Of a stretch of DNA of 64,000 nt, positions 50,529 to 59,512 are shown one piece after another. The number at the start of each line of letters is the position of its first letter. Position 1 is the first letter of the stretch. This DNA is from Streptoalloteichus tenebrarius. GTDB taxonomy: Bacteria > Actinomycetota > Actinomycetes > Mycobacteriales > Pseudonocardiaceae. The stretch is taken from positions 100,249 through 164,248 of the forward strand of contig NZ_JAMTCP010000005.1 in NCBI RefSeq assembly GCF_024171885.1, read 5' to 3'. The position numbers and the translations under genes are program-made. A model generated the notes under the pieces. It worked only from the letters and a program-made list of their open reading frames with translations, was not told the origin of the DNA and did no database searches.

Positions 50529-51592
50529 GAGACGGTCCCGGAGTCGTCGCCCCGATCCTGTTCCCTCGCCCGCATCAGTCCACTCCGGACCCGCTTGAAG
50601 TGCTCCAGTGTGGACACCGCCGAACGGGAGGACCGGGTGGCCATGAGCACGCTGGTCTGCTCGGTGCCCACGAAGTGCGCGCACACCGAGCGGTGCGAGT
50701 CGTAGGTCGCGGTGAACGCCTCCAGGAACCTCGCCCGCTGCGGCTCCAGTTGGGGGTCGAGCCGGGCGAACAACGAGCGCATGCCGGCGAGCACCCTGAC
50801 GAGGTACTCGTGGTCCCGCCAGCGCAACCCGCTCATGTCCGGCGGCGCCGTCGGCGGCATCAGGGTCGGCCGGATGCTCCGCTGGTACTCCGAGTACGGG
50901 AAGTCGCCGGTGAAGCGCAACGCGCCCTCCGCGCCCCACATGACGACCGTGCCGACCTCCAGCATCCGCTGTGCCTCCGGGATCTCGCCGCGCCGCGCGT
51001 GGTGGGCGAACCCGTTGAGGGTGATCACCAGGCCCTGCACGATGACCATGAACACGTGGTGGCCCCTGGTCCAGCGGCGCAGCGCCTCGTTGTTCCGGTA
51101 GGCCGTCGGCCTGGCCGGCAGGCGCGGGGTGCCGGGCCCCCGCTGTTCGTGCAGCGCCGTGACGTCCCCGGACACCAGGCGCAGGAGCTGGCGCAGCGCC
51201 CCGCGCAACAGCCACCACCGCTCGGGGGACAGGTCGGTGCCCGTCGTCAACGCCTCCTCCAGCAGCGTCGCGTACCCCTGGAGCACGGAGTGGGTGAGCA
51301 CCCGGGACACCTCGCCCCTGACCCGCACGAAGCGGAACGCGCTGTCGTTGGCCCGGTTCCCCGCCGACTCCTCGGGGTCGTCGGTCACGACCGCGACCTC
51401 GGCGGGGGAGAACCCGAGGGTGCGCAGCGCCGCGCGGAGCACGGCCAACTCCTCCTCGTCGGAGCGGTCGCGGGGTCCGTCGAGCACGGTGGCCAGGGCG
51501 GCGGCGGCCGCCCCTCCCGGCTCGGGCGCCAGGGCGCGCGCCGAGGTCGGCAGGTCCTGCGGGCGCAACAGGTAGAAGTCGCTGACGGTCAT
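50525..51592 (-). CDS. SfmD-type heme-dependent tyrosine 3-hydroxylase
   Basis: A 355-residue protein with the HxxxC motif H300-RSV-C304 in TYDSHRSVCAHFVGTEQTS, with another His (H261) 39 residues before it. This is the covalent-heme signature of SfmD, which hydroxylates 3-methyltyrosine at the open ortho position in saframycin biosynthesis, using hydrogen peroxide. No other domains are seen; the protein is mainly helical, related in fold to tryptophan dioxygenases. GGGAG lies before the ATG. It sits directly after the reductase-ending synthetase, as in the saframycin and safracin clusters. Identity as an SfmD family member is strong; the exact substrate is inferred. Confidence 0.88.
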   Translation of the reverse strand: MTVSDFYLLRPQDLPTSARALAPEPGGAAAAALATVLDGPRDRSDEEELAVLRAALRTLGFSPAEVAVVTDDPEESAGNRANDSAFRFVRVRGEVSRVLTHSVLQGYATLLEEALTTGTDLSPERWWLLRGALRQLLRLVSGDVTALHEQRGPGTPRLPARPTAYRNNEALRRWTRGHHVFMVIVQGLVITLNGFAHHARRGEIPEAQRMLEVGTVVMWGAEGALRFTGDFPYSEYQRSIRPTLMPPTAPPDMSGLRWRDHEYLVRVLAGMRSLFARLDPQLEPQRARFLEAFTATYDSHRSVCAHFVGTEQTSVLMATRSSRSAVSTLEHFKRVRSGLMRAREQDRGDDSGTVS

Positions 51593-51637
51593 CGGGTTCT
51601 CCCTCGGCAGGACGGGGGCGCCGAACGGTGGGGGACG

Positions 51638-54600
51638 TCAGGAGGGCGGCCGCGCGGCGGCGCGCGCGGCCTCCGGGGACTCCAGGTGGCCGTGCTCGAC
51701 CAGGTACCGCAGCACCAGGTGCGCCTGCCGCTCGTCGGCCGGCGGGCAGGAGATCCCGCTGCCGGCCAGCAACCGCAGGGTGTTGCGGCACTCCAGCTCC
51801 GGCCGGACCTCGTCGATCAGCTCGGGGTCCAGCGACCGCTGCGGCTCGACCTCGGCGTCCCTGATGAGCGGGACCATGGAGTACAGCGGGTGGCCCGGCC
51901 GGACCCGCAACGCCAGCTCCCTGGCCTCCTCGAAGGGCACGATCCGGAAGTCGTAGCCGAAGGAGCGGATCCAGTCGCAGAACCGCCGGATGCTCACCGG
52001 GGCCGGGTTGAACAGGTGGTAGATCTCGCCGATCCCCTCCTCGCGCAGGGAGATGTGCGTGATCGCGGCGGCCACGTAGTCCACGGGGACCGCGTCGAGG
52101 ATGCGCGGGTAGTCCGGGACCACGCCCATCGCGACGAACCCGCGGAAGGAGACCACGAGATAGTCCTCGGGCTGGGTCGCGCCGGTCGTGGTGTGGCCGA
52201 GGATCAGGCCCGGCCGGTAGATCGACACCGGCACGCCGCGCCGTCGCGCGATGTTCGCGATCTTCTCGGCGACCCACTTGCTGCCGGTGTAGCCGCCAGG
52301 GTCGTCGCTGGGCGTCCTCAACGCCGTCTCGTCCTCCAGCAGCGGCCTGGGCATGTGGCTGGCCAGCACGACGTCGGCGGTGGAGACGTGGTGGAAGCCC
52401 TTCAGCCGCTCGGTGCAGGCCAGCCGCAGCAGTTCCCGCGTTCCCCCCACGTTGGGCTTGCGCAGCGCGGAGTACGGGTAGACGAAGTTGACGGTCGCGC
52501 CGCAGTGGTAGATCGAGTCGACCACGCCGCACAACTCGTGCCACCGCTCCTCCGACAGCCCGAGCCGGGGCCGCCCGAGATCACCCACCAACGGGCGGAT
52601 GCGCCCGGCGTACGCGTCGTCCCAGATCAGGTACTGACGCATGGTGTCGCGCAACCGCTCGAACGCGTGCTCCTGGCTTCTCGCCCTCACCAGGCAGTAG
52701 ACGTCGGCGCGGGTGCGGCGCAGCACCTGCTCCAACAGGAACGCGCCCAGGTAGCCGGTCGCCCCGGTCAGCAGCACCACGTCCGGGTCGAGGAACCGCG
52801 CCGACGGCAGTCCGTCCGGCCTGATGTCCTCGGGCAGCGTGGCGTCGTTCTCCAACCGCGTCATGTGCTGCGCGGTGAGCGCGGTGCGGACCCCGTCCCG
52901 CTGGCCCTCCCGCACGGTCTCGGCCACGCCGGCCACGGTCGGGACCTTGAAGAGCTGGTGCACGGGCAACGAGATCCGGAAGTGGTGGAGCAACTGCGAG
53001 GCCAGGCGCGCGAGCACCAGCGAGGAGCCGCCCAGCTCGAAGAAGTCCTGGGTCACCCCGACCCGCTCCACGCCCAGCGCCCTGGCGAACAGGGCGGCGA
53101 CCTCCTCCTCCAGCGGGGTGCGCGGCGGCACGACCTCGCCGTGGGCCGCCCCGAGGTCTCCCGGAGCGGGCAGCGCGGCGCGGTCCACCTTGCCGTTGGG
53201 GGTGACCGGGAACTCGTCGAGCACCACGATCGCCGAGGGCGCCATGTAGGACGGCAGGAACTCCTCCAGGAAGGCCGACACCGCGTTCGGCTGGAGGGCG
53301 CTGCCCTCGACCCTGGTCACGTAGCCGACCAGTCGCCGGTCCCCCGGCGTGTCCTCCCTGGCCAGCGCGACCGCCTCCCTGACGTCGGGGTGCCGGGCCA
53401 GCGCGGCCTCCACCTCGCCCAGCTCGATCCGGTAACCCCGGACCTTGACCTGGTTGTCCGCCCTGCCAACGAACTCGATCACGCCGTCGGGGCGGTAGCG
53501 GCCGATGTCGCCGGTGCGGTAGAGCCGTCCGCCCGGCTCGATGCCGAACGGGTCGGGCACGAACCGGCCGGCCGTCAGACCCGGCCGGTTGTGGTAGCCC
53601 CTGGCCAGGCCCACGCCGCCCACGCAGAGGTGTCCCGGGACGCCGGCGGGCACCGGGCGGGCGTGGTCGTCGAGGATGTGGACCCGCAGGTTCGCCACCG
53701 GCCGGCCCACGGGGGCCGGACCCGGGTCCTCCACCCGGGGGCAGACCCAGGCCGTGGAGTCCACTGTGGTCTCGGTCGGGCCGTAGAAGTTGACGAGTTC
53801 GGCGTCCAGCTTGGAGAAGACGGCGCGCTGGAGGCCGCCGGTGAGCATCTCCGCCCCACTCTGCACGGTGCGGACGCTCACGCACTCCTCGATGCCCGGC
53901 TCCTCCATCAGGACCGCGTTGAGCGAGGGCACCGCCGCGTAGAGGGTGATCCCCTCCTCCCGGAGCAGGCGGACCAGCGCCGTGCTGTCGTACTTCTGGC
54001 CGGGCAACGTGACCACGGTGCGCGCGCCGGCCAGCAGGGGCCAGAACGTGGCCCACAGCGAGGGGTCGAAGCTGAACGAGTGGTTCTGGAGGACGCGGTC
54101 GTCCGCGGTGAGCGGCCAGTGCCGTTGCCGCCAGGTCAGGTTGTTCACCGCGCCCCGGTGGGTGAGCATCACGCCCTTGGGCTGCCCCGTGGACCCCGAG
54201 GTGTAGATGAGGTACGCGAGGTTGTCCGGCCGGGCCACCGGCTCCGGGTCGTGCCGGGGCGCGCGGGCCACCTCCGGCCAGTCCTCGTCCACCAGGAGCA
54301 GGTCCGCGGCGCCCTCGGGCAGACCGGCCACCAGCTCGCGCTGGGTGACCAGGATCCGCGCGGCGCTGTCGGACAGCAGGTACCGCAGCCGTTCCACCGG
54401 GTACTCCGGGTCCAACGGCACGTACGCGCCGCCGGCCTTGAGCACGCCCAGCATCGCGACCACCATCTCCACCGACCGCTCCAGGCAGATCGCGACGCGG
54501 CCCTCCACGCCGAGACCGCGCTCCCGCAGGTGGTGCGCGAGCTGGTTGGCGCGCTCGTTCAGCTCCCGGTAGGTCACCTGGTTCCCGCCGCAGCTCACGG

Positions 54601-56131
54601 CCACCGCGCGCGGGGTGCGCGCGACCTGCGCCTCCACGAGCTGGTGCAGCAGCAGGTCGGCCGGGTAGTCCTCGGCGGTGTCGTTCCACGCGCGCAGGAC
54701 CGTGTCCTGTTCCTCGGGGGTGAGCAGGGGCAGCTCGGCGACCGGTCGGGCCGGCTCGGTCATCGCGGACAGCAGCGTCCTGAGGTGGCCGAGCAGTCGT
54801 CGGGCCGTGTCCGGCTCGTGCAGGTCCGTGTTGTGGTCGAGGCGCAGCGACAGGCCGGACGGGGTGCGGACGGCGGTGAGCGCGAGGTCGACGGCGGTCC
54901 GGCCGACGGGCAGCGGGTACGGCGAGACGGTCAGCCCCCGCGCGTCCCGCAGGGTCCACCTCGCGTCCCGGTAGGCGAACATGACCTGGAAGAACGGGGT
55001 CCGGCTGACGTCGCGGCGCGTCTGGAGGCCGTCCACCAGCGCGCCGAACAGGACCTCGCCGTGCCGCGCGGCCTCCTCGGCCACGGACGCGACCCGCCGG
55101 ACCGCCTCGGCGACGGTGGGGTCGCCGGACAGGTCCGTGCGCAGCACGACGGTGTTGCCGGCGGGGCCGAGCAGGTCCCGCCACCGGTCCCCGCGCACCG
55201 AGGTCCTGACGCCCACGGTGACGTCGGTGTGGCGCGCGTAGCGGGAGAGGACGACCTGGAACCCGGTGAGCACCACGGTCTCCGGGGGCACGGCCAGGCG
55301 GCGCGCGAGGTCCTCCACCGCCTCGGCCACGCTCGGCGACAGTCCAATGTGGACGGAGTTGTCGCGGTAGGTCTTGGTCGCGGGGCGGACGTGGTCGGTG
55401 GGCAGCGGCAGCGGGGGCAGGTCCGCGAGCCGCTCCCGCCAGAACGCGAGCTGCCGTGAGTGCTCCTCGCCGCGCGACCGCTCCTGGCGCCACCGGGCGT
55501 ATTCGGTGTAGGACGGTGCGTCGGCTGGGGCCTCGGCGTCGTCGTCGGTGGCGGCCAGACGGCGGCAGGCCGCGACGAGGTCCCGCACGAGCAGGTCCGG
55601 GGTCCACTCGTCGGCGACCAGCTCGTGCGCGGCCAGCACCAGGACGTGCTCGCGCTCGTCGATCCGGAGCAGCCGGGCCCTGACCAGCGGCCCGGTCGCC
55701 GGGTCGAACGGCCGCGCCAGCTCGCGCTCGGCATGGTGGCGGACGAACTCCTCCGGCGACTCCCGGGGATCGCGCGCGACCTCGACCAGGTTCAGCTCGC
55801 CCGCCGGGTTCACCACGCGCAACGTGCGGCCGGAGACCTCCACGAAGGCGCTGCGCAGCGTTTCGTGCCGCCGCGTCACCTCGGCCAGCCCCTGTTGCAG
55901 CACGGGGAGGTCCAGCGCGCCCACCAGTCGGTAGCCGGTGACGACCCGGTCCGGCATCCCGGGCTCCATCCTGGTGAGCATCAGCAGCCGGCGCTGTTCC
56001 GGCGACAGCGCCACCGCGTTGGTGATGCCGTGCTCGTCGAGTACCCGGCTCACCAGCGCCCGCCGGGAGTCCTCGGGCGCCGGCCCCGTGCCGTCCTGCC
56101 GGTGGGTTGGCTGGTCCAGAGGCGCCGTCAT
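51638..56131 (-). CDS. NRPS, C-A-PCP-reductase (SfmC/SacC-like)
   Basis: A 1497-residue synthetase. Domains: condensation-type (about 20-440), adenylation (460-970; YTSGSTGQPKG near 640), carrier (active Ser near 1036 in FFELGGSSL) and thioester reductase (about 1115-1497; NADPH motif TGATGYLG and YTGSK). The C domain has A-H-E-L-V-A-D-E in place of HHxxxDG: the first His and the Gly are lost, the catalytic His and the Asp stay. By eye the A-domain code reads D-P-W-A-V-S-F-V-D. In the saframycin synthetase this type of module does Pictet-Spengler condensation of an aldehyde with a tyrosine derivative and releases an aldehyde by reduction. The ATG at 56131 overlaps the previous stop (ATGA). 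Confidence 0.92.
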   Translation of the reverse strand: MTAPLDQPTHRQDGTGPAPEDSRRALVSRVLDEHGITNAVALSPEQRRLLMLTRMEPGMPDRVVTGYRLVGALDLPVLQQGLAEVTRRHETLRSAFVEVSGRTLRVVNPAGELNLVEVARDPRESPEEFVRHHAERELARPFDPATGPLVRARLLRIDEREHVLVLAAHELVADEWTPDLLVRDLVAACRRLAATDDDAEAPADAPSYTEYARWRQERSRGEEHSRQLAFWRERLADLPPLPLPTDHVRPATKTYRDNSVHIGLSPSVAEAVEDLARRLAVPPETVVLTGFQVVLSRYARHTDVTVGVRTSVRGDRWRDLLGPAGNTVVLRTDLSGDPTVAEAVRRVASVAEEAARHGEVLFGALVDGLQTRRDVSRTPFFQVMFAYRDARWTLRDARGLTVSPYPLPVGRTAVDLALTAVRTPSGLSLRLDHNTDLHEPDTARRLLGHLRTLLSAMTEPARPVAELPLLTPEEQDTVLRAWNDTAEDYPADLLLHQLVEAQVARTPRAVAVSCGGNQVTYRELNERANQLAHHLRERGLGVEGRVAICLERSVEMVVAMLGVLKAGGAYVPLDPEYPVERLRYLLSDSAARILVTQRELVAGLPEGAADLLLVDEDWPEVARAPRHDPEPVARPDNLAYLIYTSGSTGQPKGVMLTHRGAVNNLTWRQRHWPLTADDRVLQNHSFSFDPSLWATFWPLLAGARTVVTLPGQKYDSTALVRLLREEGITLYAAVPSLNAVLMEEPGIEECVSVRTVQSGAEMLTGGLQRAVFSKLDAELVNFYGPTETTVDSTAWVCPRVEDPGPAPVGRPVANLRVHILDDHARPVPAGVPGHLCVGGVGLARGYHNRPGLTAGRFVPDPFGIEPGGRLYRTGDIGRYRPDGVIEFVGRADNQVKVRGYRIELGEVEAALARHPDVREAVALAREDTPGDRRLVGYVTRVEGSALQPNAVSAFLEEFLPSYMAPSAIVVLDEFPVTPNGKVDRAALPAPGDLGAAHGEVVPPRTPLEEEVAALFARALGVERVGVTQDFFELGGSSLVLARLASQLLHHFRISLPVHQLFKVPTVAGVAETVREGQRDGVRTALTAQHMTRLENDATLPEDIRPDGLPSARFLDPDVVLLTGATGYLGAFLLEQVLRRTRADVYCLVRARSQEHAFERLRDTMRQYLIWDDAYAGRIRPLVGDLGRPRLGLSEERWHELCGVVDSIYHCGATVNFVYPYSALRKPNVGGTRELLRLACTERLKGFHHVSTADVVLASHMPRPLLEDETALRTPSDDPGGYTGSKWVAEKIANIARRRGVPVSIYRPGLILGHTTTGATQPEDYLVVSFRGFVAMGVVPDYPRILDAVPVDYVAAAITHISLREEGIGEIYHLFNPAPVSIRRFCDWIRSFGYDFRIVPFEEARELALRVRPGHPLYSMVPLIRDAEVEPQRSLDPELIDEVRPELECRNTLRLLAGSGISCPPADERQAHLVLRYLVEHGHLESPEAARAAARPPS

Positions 56132-59100
56132 CGGTCCCACTCCTTCGCCGTGCTGGCTCGTTCGGGGAGGTCGGGCGCGCCGTGTGGCAGCAGCGCGTCC
56201 CACTCGTCGTCGGTCAGGTCGTCCAGGGCCGTGTCGGAACGGGCCGACCCGCGCGCGGCTCCCGTCGGGCCGGGGAGCGCGCGGAGGTCGTTGATGGCCG
56301 AGGCCACGTGCGCCACGGTGGCGTTCAGGAAGATCTCCCGGAGCGGGACCCGCACGCCGAACTCGCGGTGCAGCTCCCGCACCAGCCGGCCCGCCAGCAG
56401 GGAGTTGCCGCCCAGGTCGAAGAAGTCGTCGTGGACGCCGACCCGGTCCCTGCCGAGGAGGTCGCCCCACACCGCGGCGACGCGCTTCTCGGTGCGGTCC
56501 CTCGGCGCGACGTGCCGCCGCCGCGTGGCCAGGACCACGTCGTCGGGCGGGGGCAGCGCGGTCCTGTCGACCTTCCCGTTGGGGTTGCGGGGAATCCGGC
56601 TCAGGAAGACGAAACCGGCGGGCACCATGTAGTGCGGCAGCCGGGCCACCAGGTGCGCGCGGAGGTCGCGGGCCAGCTCCTCGTGGTCGAGGTCCGGCGA
56701 GGTGGGCGCGACATAGGCGAGGAGTTTCCGGTCCCGGCGCTCGCCGTGCGCGACGACGATCGCCTCTCGGGTGTGGGGGTGGTGGTGGAGCGCGCTTTCG
56801 ATGTCGCCGGGTTCGATGCGGTGGCCGTGGAGTTTGAGTTGGTGGTCGATGCGGCCGTGGAAGTGCAGGTGGCCGTCGTGGTCTCGGTGGGCGAGGTCTC
56901 CGGTGCGGTAGAGGCGGTCGCCCGGCGTGGTGGCGTGGGGGTTGGGGATGAAGTGTGTGGCGGTGTGGCGGGGATTGTGGTGGTAGGCGCGGGCGAGGGG
57001 TGTGCCGGCGAGGTAGAGGTGTCCTGGTGTTCCGGTCGGGACGGGCTGGAGGTTGTGGTCGAGGAGGTAGGCGCGGGTGTTGGCGATCGGGAGCCCGATG
57101 CTGACCGGGTCGGTCGTGTCCGGAGATAACTCGGCGGAGGTGACGTAGGTGGTCGCCTCGGAGGGTCCGTAGAGGTTGAGGACGCGGGTGGCCGACGTGC
57201 GCGCGTGGAGTTGGCGCACCAGGTCGGCCGGGAGTGCCTCGCCGGCCAGGTTGATCACCCGCGTGGTCGGGGGAACGAGGTCGGCCTCCAGCAGCTCGGC
57301 GATGGCCGACGGCACGGTGTTGATCAGTGTCACCGGTGGGTCGGTGTCGGTGGGGACGTCGAGCGCGTTCTCGGTCAGGATGACCGTGGTGCCGGCGGCG
57401 AGCGGTGTGAAGATCTCGAAGACGGAGAGGTCGAAGCAGAGCGACGTGGCGGCGAGGGTTCCGGCGAGTTCGTCCGGTGTGTAGGTGTCGAGCGCCCAGT
57501 GGATGAGATTCGTGGCGCTGCGGTGTTCGATCGCGACGCCCTTGGGAGTGCCGGTCGACCCCGACGTGTACAGGACGTACGCCAGATCACGTGGTGCCAC
57601 CGGGGTTTCGGGGTTCCCGTCGAACGAGGAACCGGGCGGGTCCTGGTCCGGGACGAGCACCGGAACGCCGTGGCTCCCCTCGGTGTCGTCGGTGTCGTTG
57701 GTGTGGTCCGTGATGAGGATCTTGGGGCGGGCGTCCCGCAGGACGGCCTTCGTCCGGTGCGGGGGATGTCTCGGGTCGAGGGGGACGTAGGCGGCGCCGC
57801 TCTTGAGTACGCCGAGGACGGTGGCGACGAGGTCGGGGGTGCGGGGCAGACGGATCGCCACCAGGTCCTCGACACCCACGCCCAGGTCGAGGAGGCGGCG
57901 GGCGATCCGGTTCGCGCGGCGGTTCAGCTCGCGGTAGGTGAGCCGCTCGCCGTGGTGGACGAGCGCGGTCGCGCCCGGCGCGCGGTCGACCTGGTCCTCC
58001 ACCAGGCCGTGCAGGGTGGTCGCCGGCCGGACGAGGACGGGGCCGGCCGACGCGGCGAGCGCCGCGTCCCGCTCCTCGGCCGACAGCAGGGGGAGCGCGC
58101 TGGCACGTCGCCCGGGTTCCCCCGTGAGCCCGTCAAGGAGGACGAGGTAGTGCCGGAGCATCCGGTCGACCGTGCTCCGCTCGAACAGGTCCGTGTTGTA
58201 CTCGGCGGTGAGCCTGAGCGCGTCGCCGTCCTCCGCCACGAACAACGTCAGGTCGAACTTCGCGGTCGTGGTCGGGGTGTGCAGGCGGGTGAGCGTCACG
58301 TCGCCCAGCCGCGGCCGGGCCAGGGCGTCCGGTTCCCACGCGAACATCACCTGGAACACCGGGTTCCTGCTGGGCGCGCGCTCCGGCCGCAGCTCGCGCA
58401 CCAGGTCCTCGAACGGGAAGCGCTGGTGCGCGAACGCGTCGAGGCAGCCGTTCCTTGTGCGGTCGAGGAACTCGTCGACGGTGGGGTCGTCCGTGAGGTC
58501 CGCCCGCAGCACGAGCGTGTTGGCGAAGAACCCGATCAGCGGTTCCAGGTCGGGGTGGTCCCGGTTGGCCACCGGGGTGCCCACCAGGAGGTCGGTCTGC
58601 CCCGAGTACCGCGAGAGCAGGAGCTGGAAGCCCGCCAGCAGCACCATGTACGGGGACATGTCTCGTCGCCGCGCCAGGTCCCGGAGCACGCGCGTGCGCG
58701 CGGCGTCCACGACGGCGGTCGTCGCGGCGCCCCGGAAGCTCTGCACGGGCGGGCGTCGGTGGTCGGTGGGCAGGTCGAGGACCTGGGGCGCGCCCGCGAG
58801 CCGCGTCGTCCAGTAGTCCCGTTCCCTGGCGTACTCCGCGCTTCGTACCCACTCCTGGTTCCACGCGGTGAAGTCGGCGTACTGCACCGGCAGGTCCGGC
58901 AGGGTCGGCTCCTCACCGCGACGGAACGCGTCGTAGCAGGTCGCCAGCTCGTCGAGGAAGACGCCGATGGACCAGCCGTCGGCGACGATGTGGTGCATCG
59001 TGACCAGCAGGACGTGCCGGGCGACGCCGGTTCGCAGCACGGTGACCCGCAACAGCGGCCCGTGGTCCAGCGGGAACGGGCGCCGTCCGTCCTGTTCGGA

Positions 59101-59433
59101 CACCCGCAGCGCCTCCGCGTCCCCCTCCCGCTCCCCGAGCCCGGAGAGGTCCACATAGGACATCGTGACCTGCGAGCCGGGCATGACGACCTGGGCCAGG
59201 CGCCCGTCGACGTGGGCGAACCGGGTGCGCAGCGGCTCGTGGCGCGCGACGAGGTGGTTGAGCGCGCGTTGCAGCGCCAGCCGGTCGAGCGGCCCCTCCA
59301 CGCGGAAGGCGCCGTGCAGGTGGTAGGCGGCCCCGCCGGAGGTGTCGAACTCACGCAGGAACCACAGGCGTTCCTGGCCGGAGGAGGCGGGGAACACGAA
59401 CGTTCCGGCCAGCGACGGGTCCGTGTCGGTCAT
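56128..59433 (-). CDS. NRPS, C-A-PCP (SfmB-like)
   Basis: A 1101-residue one-module synthetase: condensation domain with an intact HHIVADGWS near 146-154, adenylation domain (about 470-970; YTSGSTGTPKG near 620) and carrier domain (active Ser near 1009 in FFDLGGNSLL). By eye the specificity code reads D-L-F-N-N-A-L-T-Y, a code that I associate with small amino acids (Ala/Gly). The first synthetase has the same code. GAGGAG stands before the ATG at 59433. It is followed by the reductase-ending synthetase with a four-base overlap. Its A domain shares a nearly identical 790-bp DNA stretch with that of the first synthetase. Confidence 0.93.
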   Translation of the reverse strand: MTDTDPSLAGTFVFPASSGQERLWFLREFDTSGGAAYHLHGAFRVEGPLDRLALQRALNHLVARHEPLRTRFAHVDGRLAQVVMPGSQVTMSYVDLSGLGEREGDAEALRVSEQDGRRPFPLDHGPLLRVTVLRTGVARHVLLVTMHHIVADGWSIGVFLDELATCYDAFRRGEEPTLPDLPVQYADFTAWNQEWVRSAEYARERDYWTTRLAGAPQVLDLPTDHRRPPVQSFRGAATTAVVDAARTRVLRDLARRRDMSPYMVLLAGFQLLLSRYSGQTDLLVGTPVANRDHPDLEPLIGFFANTLVLRADLTDDPTVDEFLDRTRNGCLDAFAHQRFPFEDLVRELRPERAPSRNPVFQVMFAWEPDALARPRLGDVTLTRLHTPTTTAKFDLTLFVAEDGDALRLTAEYNTDLFERSTVDRMLRHYLVLLDGLTGEPGRRASALPLLSAEERDAALAASAGPVLVRPATTLHGLVEDQVDRAPGATALVHHGERLTYRELNRRANRIARRLLDLGVGVEDLVAIRLPRTPDLVATVLGVLKSGAAYVPLDPRHPPHRTKAVLRDARPKILITDHTNDTDDTEGSHGVPVLVPDQDPPGSSFDGNPETPVAPRDLAYVLYTSGSTGTPKGVAIEHRSATNLIHWALDTYTPDELAGTLAATSLCFDLSVFEIFTPLAAGTTVILTENALDVPTDTDPPVTLINTVPSAIAELLEADLVPPTTRVINLAGEALPADLVRQLHARTSATRVLNLYGPSEATTYVTSAELSPDTTDPVSIGLPIANTRAYLLDHNLQPVPTGTPGHLYLAGTPLARAYHHNPRHTATHFIPNPHATTPGDRLYRTGDLAHRDHDGHLHFHGRIDHQLKLHGHRIEPGDIESALHHHPHTREAIVVAHGERRDRKLLAYVAPTSPDLDHEELARDLRAHLVARLPHYMVPAGFVFLSRIPRNPNGKVDRTALPPPDDVVLATRRRHVAPRDRTEKRVAAVWGDLLGRDRVGVHDDFFDLGGNSLLAGRLVRELHREFGVRVPLREIFLNATVAHVASAINDLRALPGPTGAARGSARSDTALDDLTDDEWDALLPHGAPDLPERASTAKEWDR
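56762..57552 (-). repeat. adenylation-domain patch shared with the neighbouring synthetase (copy 1)
   Basis: This stretch aligns without net gaps (constant offset 3313) to 60075-60865. Several blocks are identical over dozens of bases (for example around 56765-57060 and 57390-57550), while 57080-57380 is more diverged. A further near-identical block lies at 57774-57860 versus 61108-61194. Confidence 0.85.
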
Positions 59434-59512
59434 CGGGGCTCCTCGGGGGAGACCGTGGGCCGCCGCCGGCGCGGACGGACCGGCCCTCGGGCGCGGGGTG
59501 GTGCGGGGGCGG

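Noticed and set aside
50492..55459. A 1655-codon open frame on the plus strand
   Set aside because: It is antisense to the hydroxylase and synthetase genes; composition is His/Arg/Gln/Val-rich without any domain.
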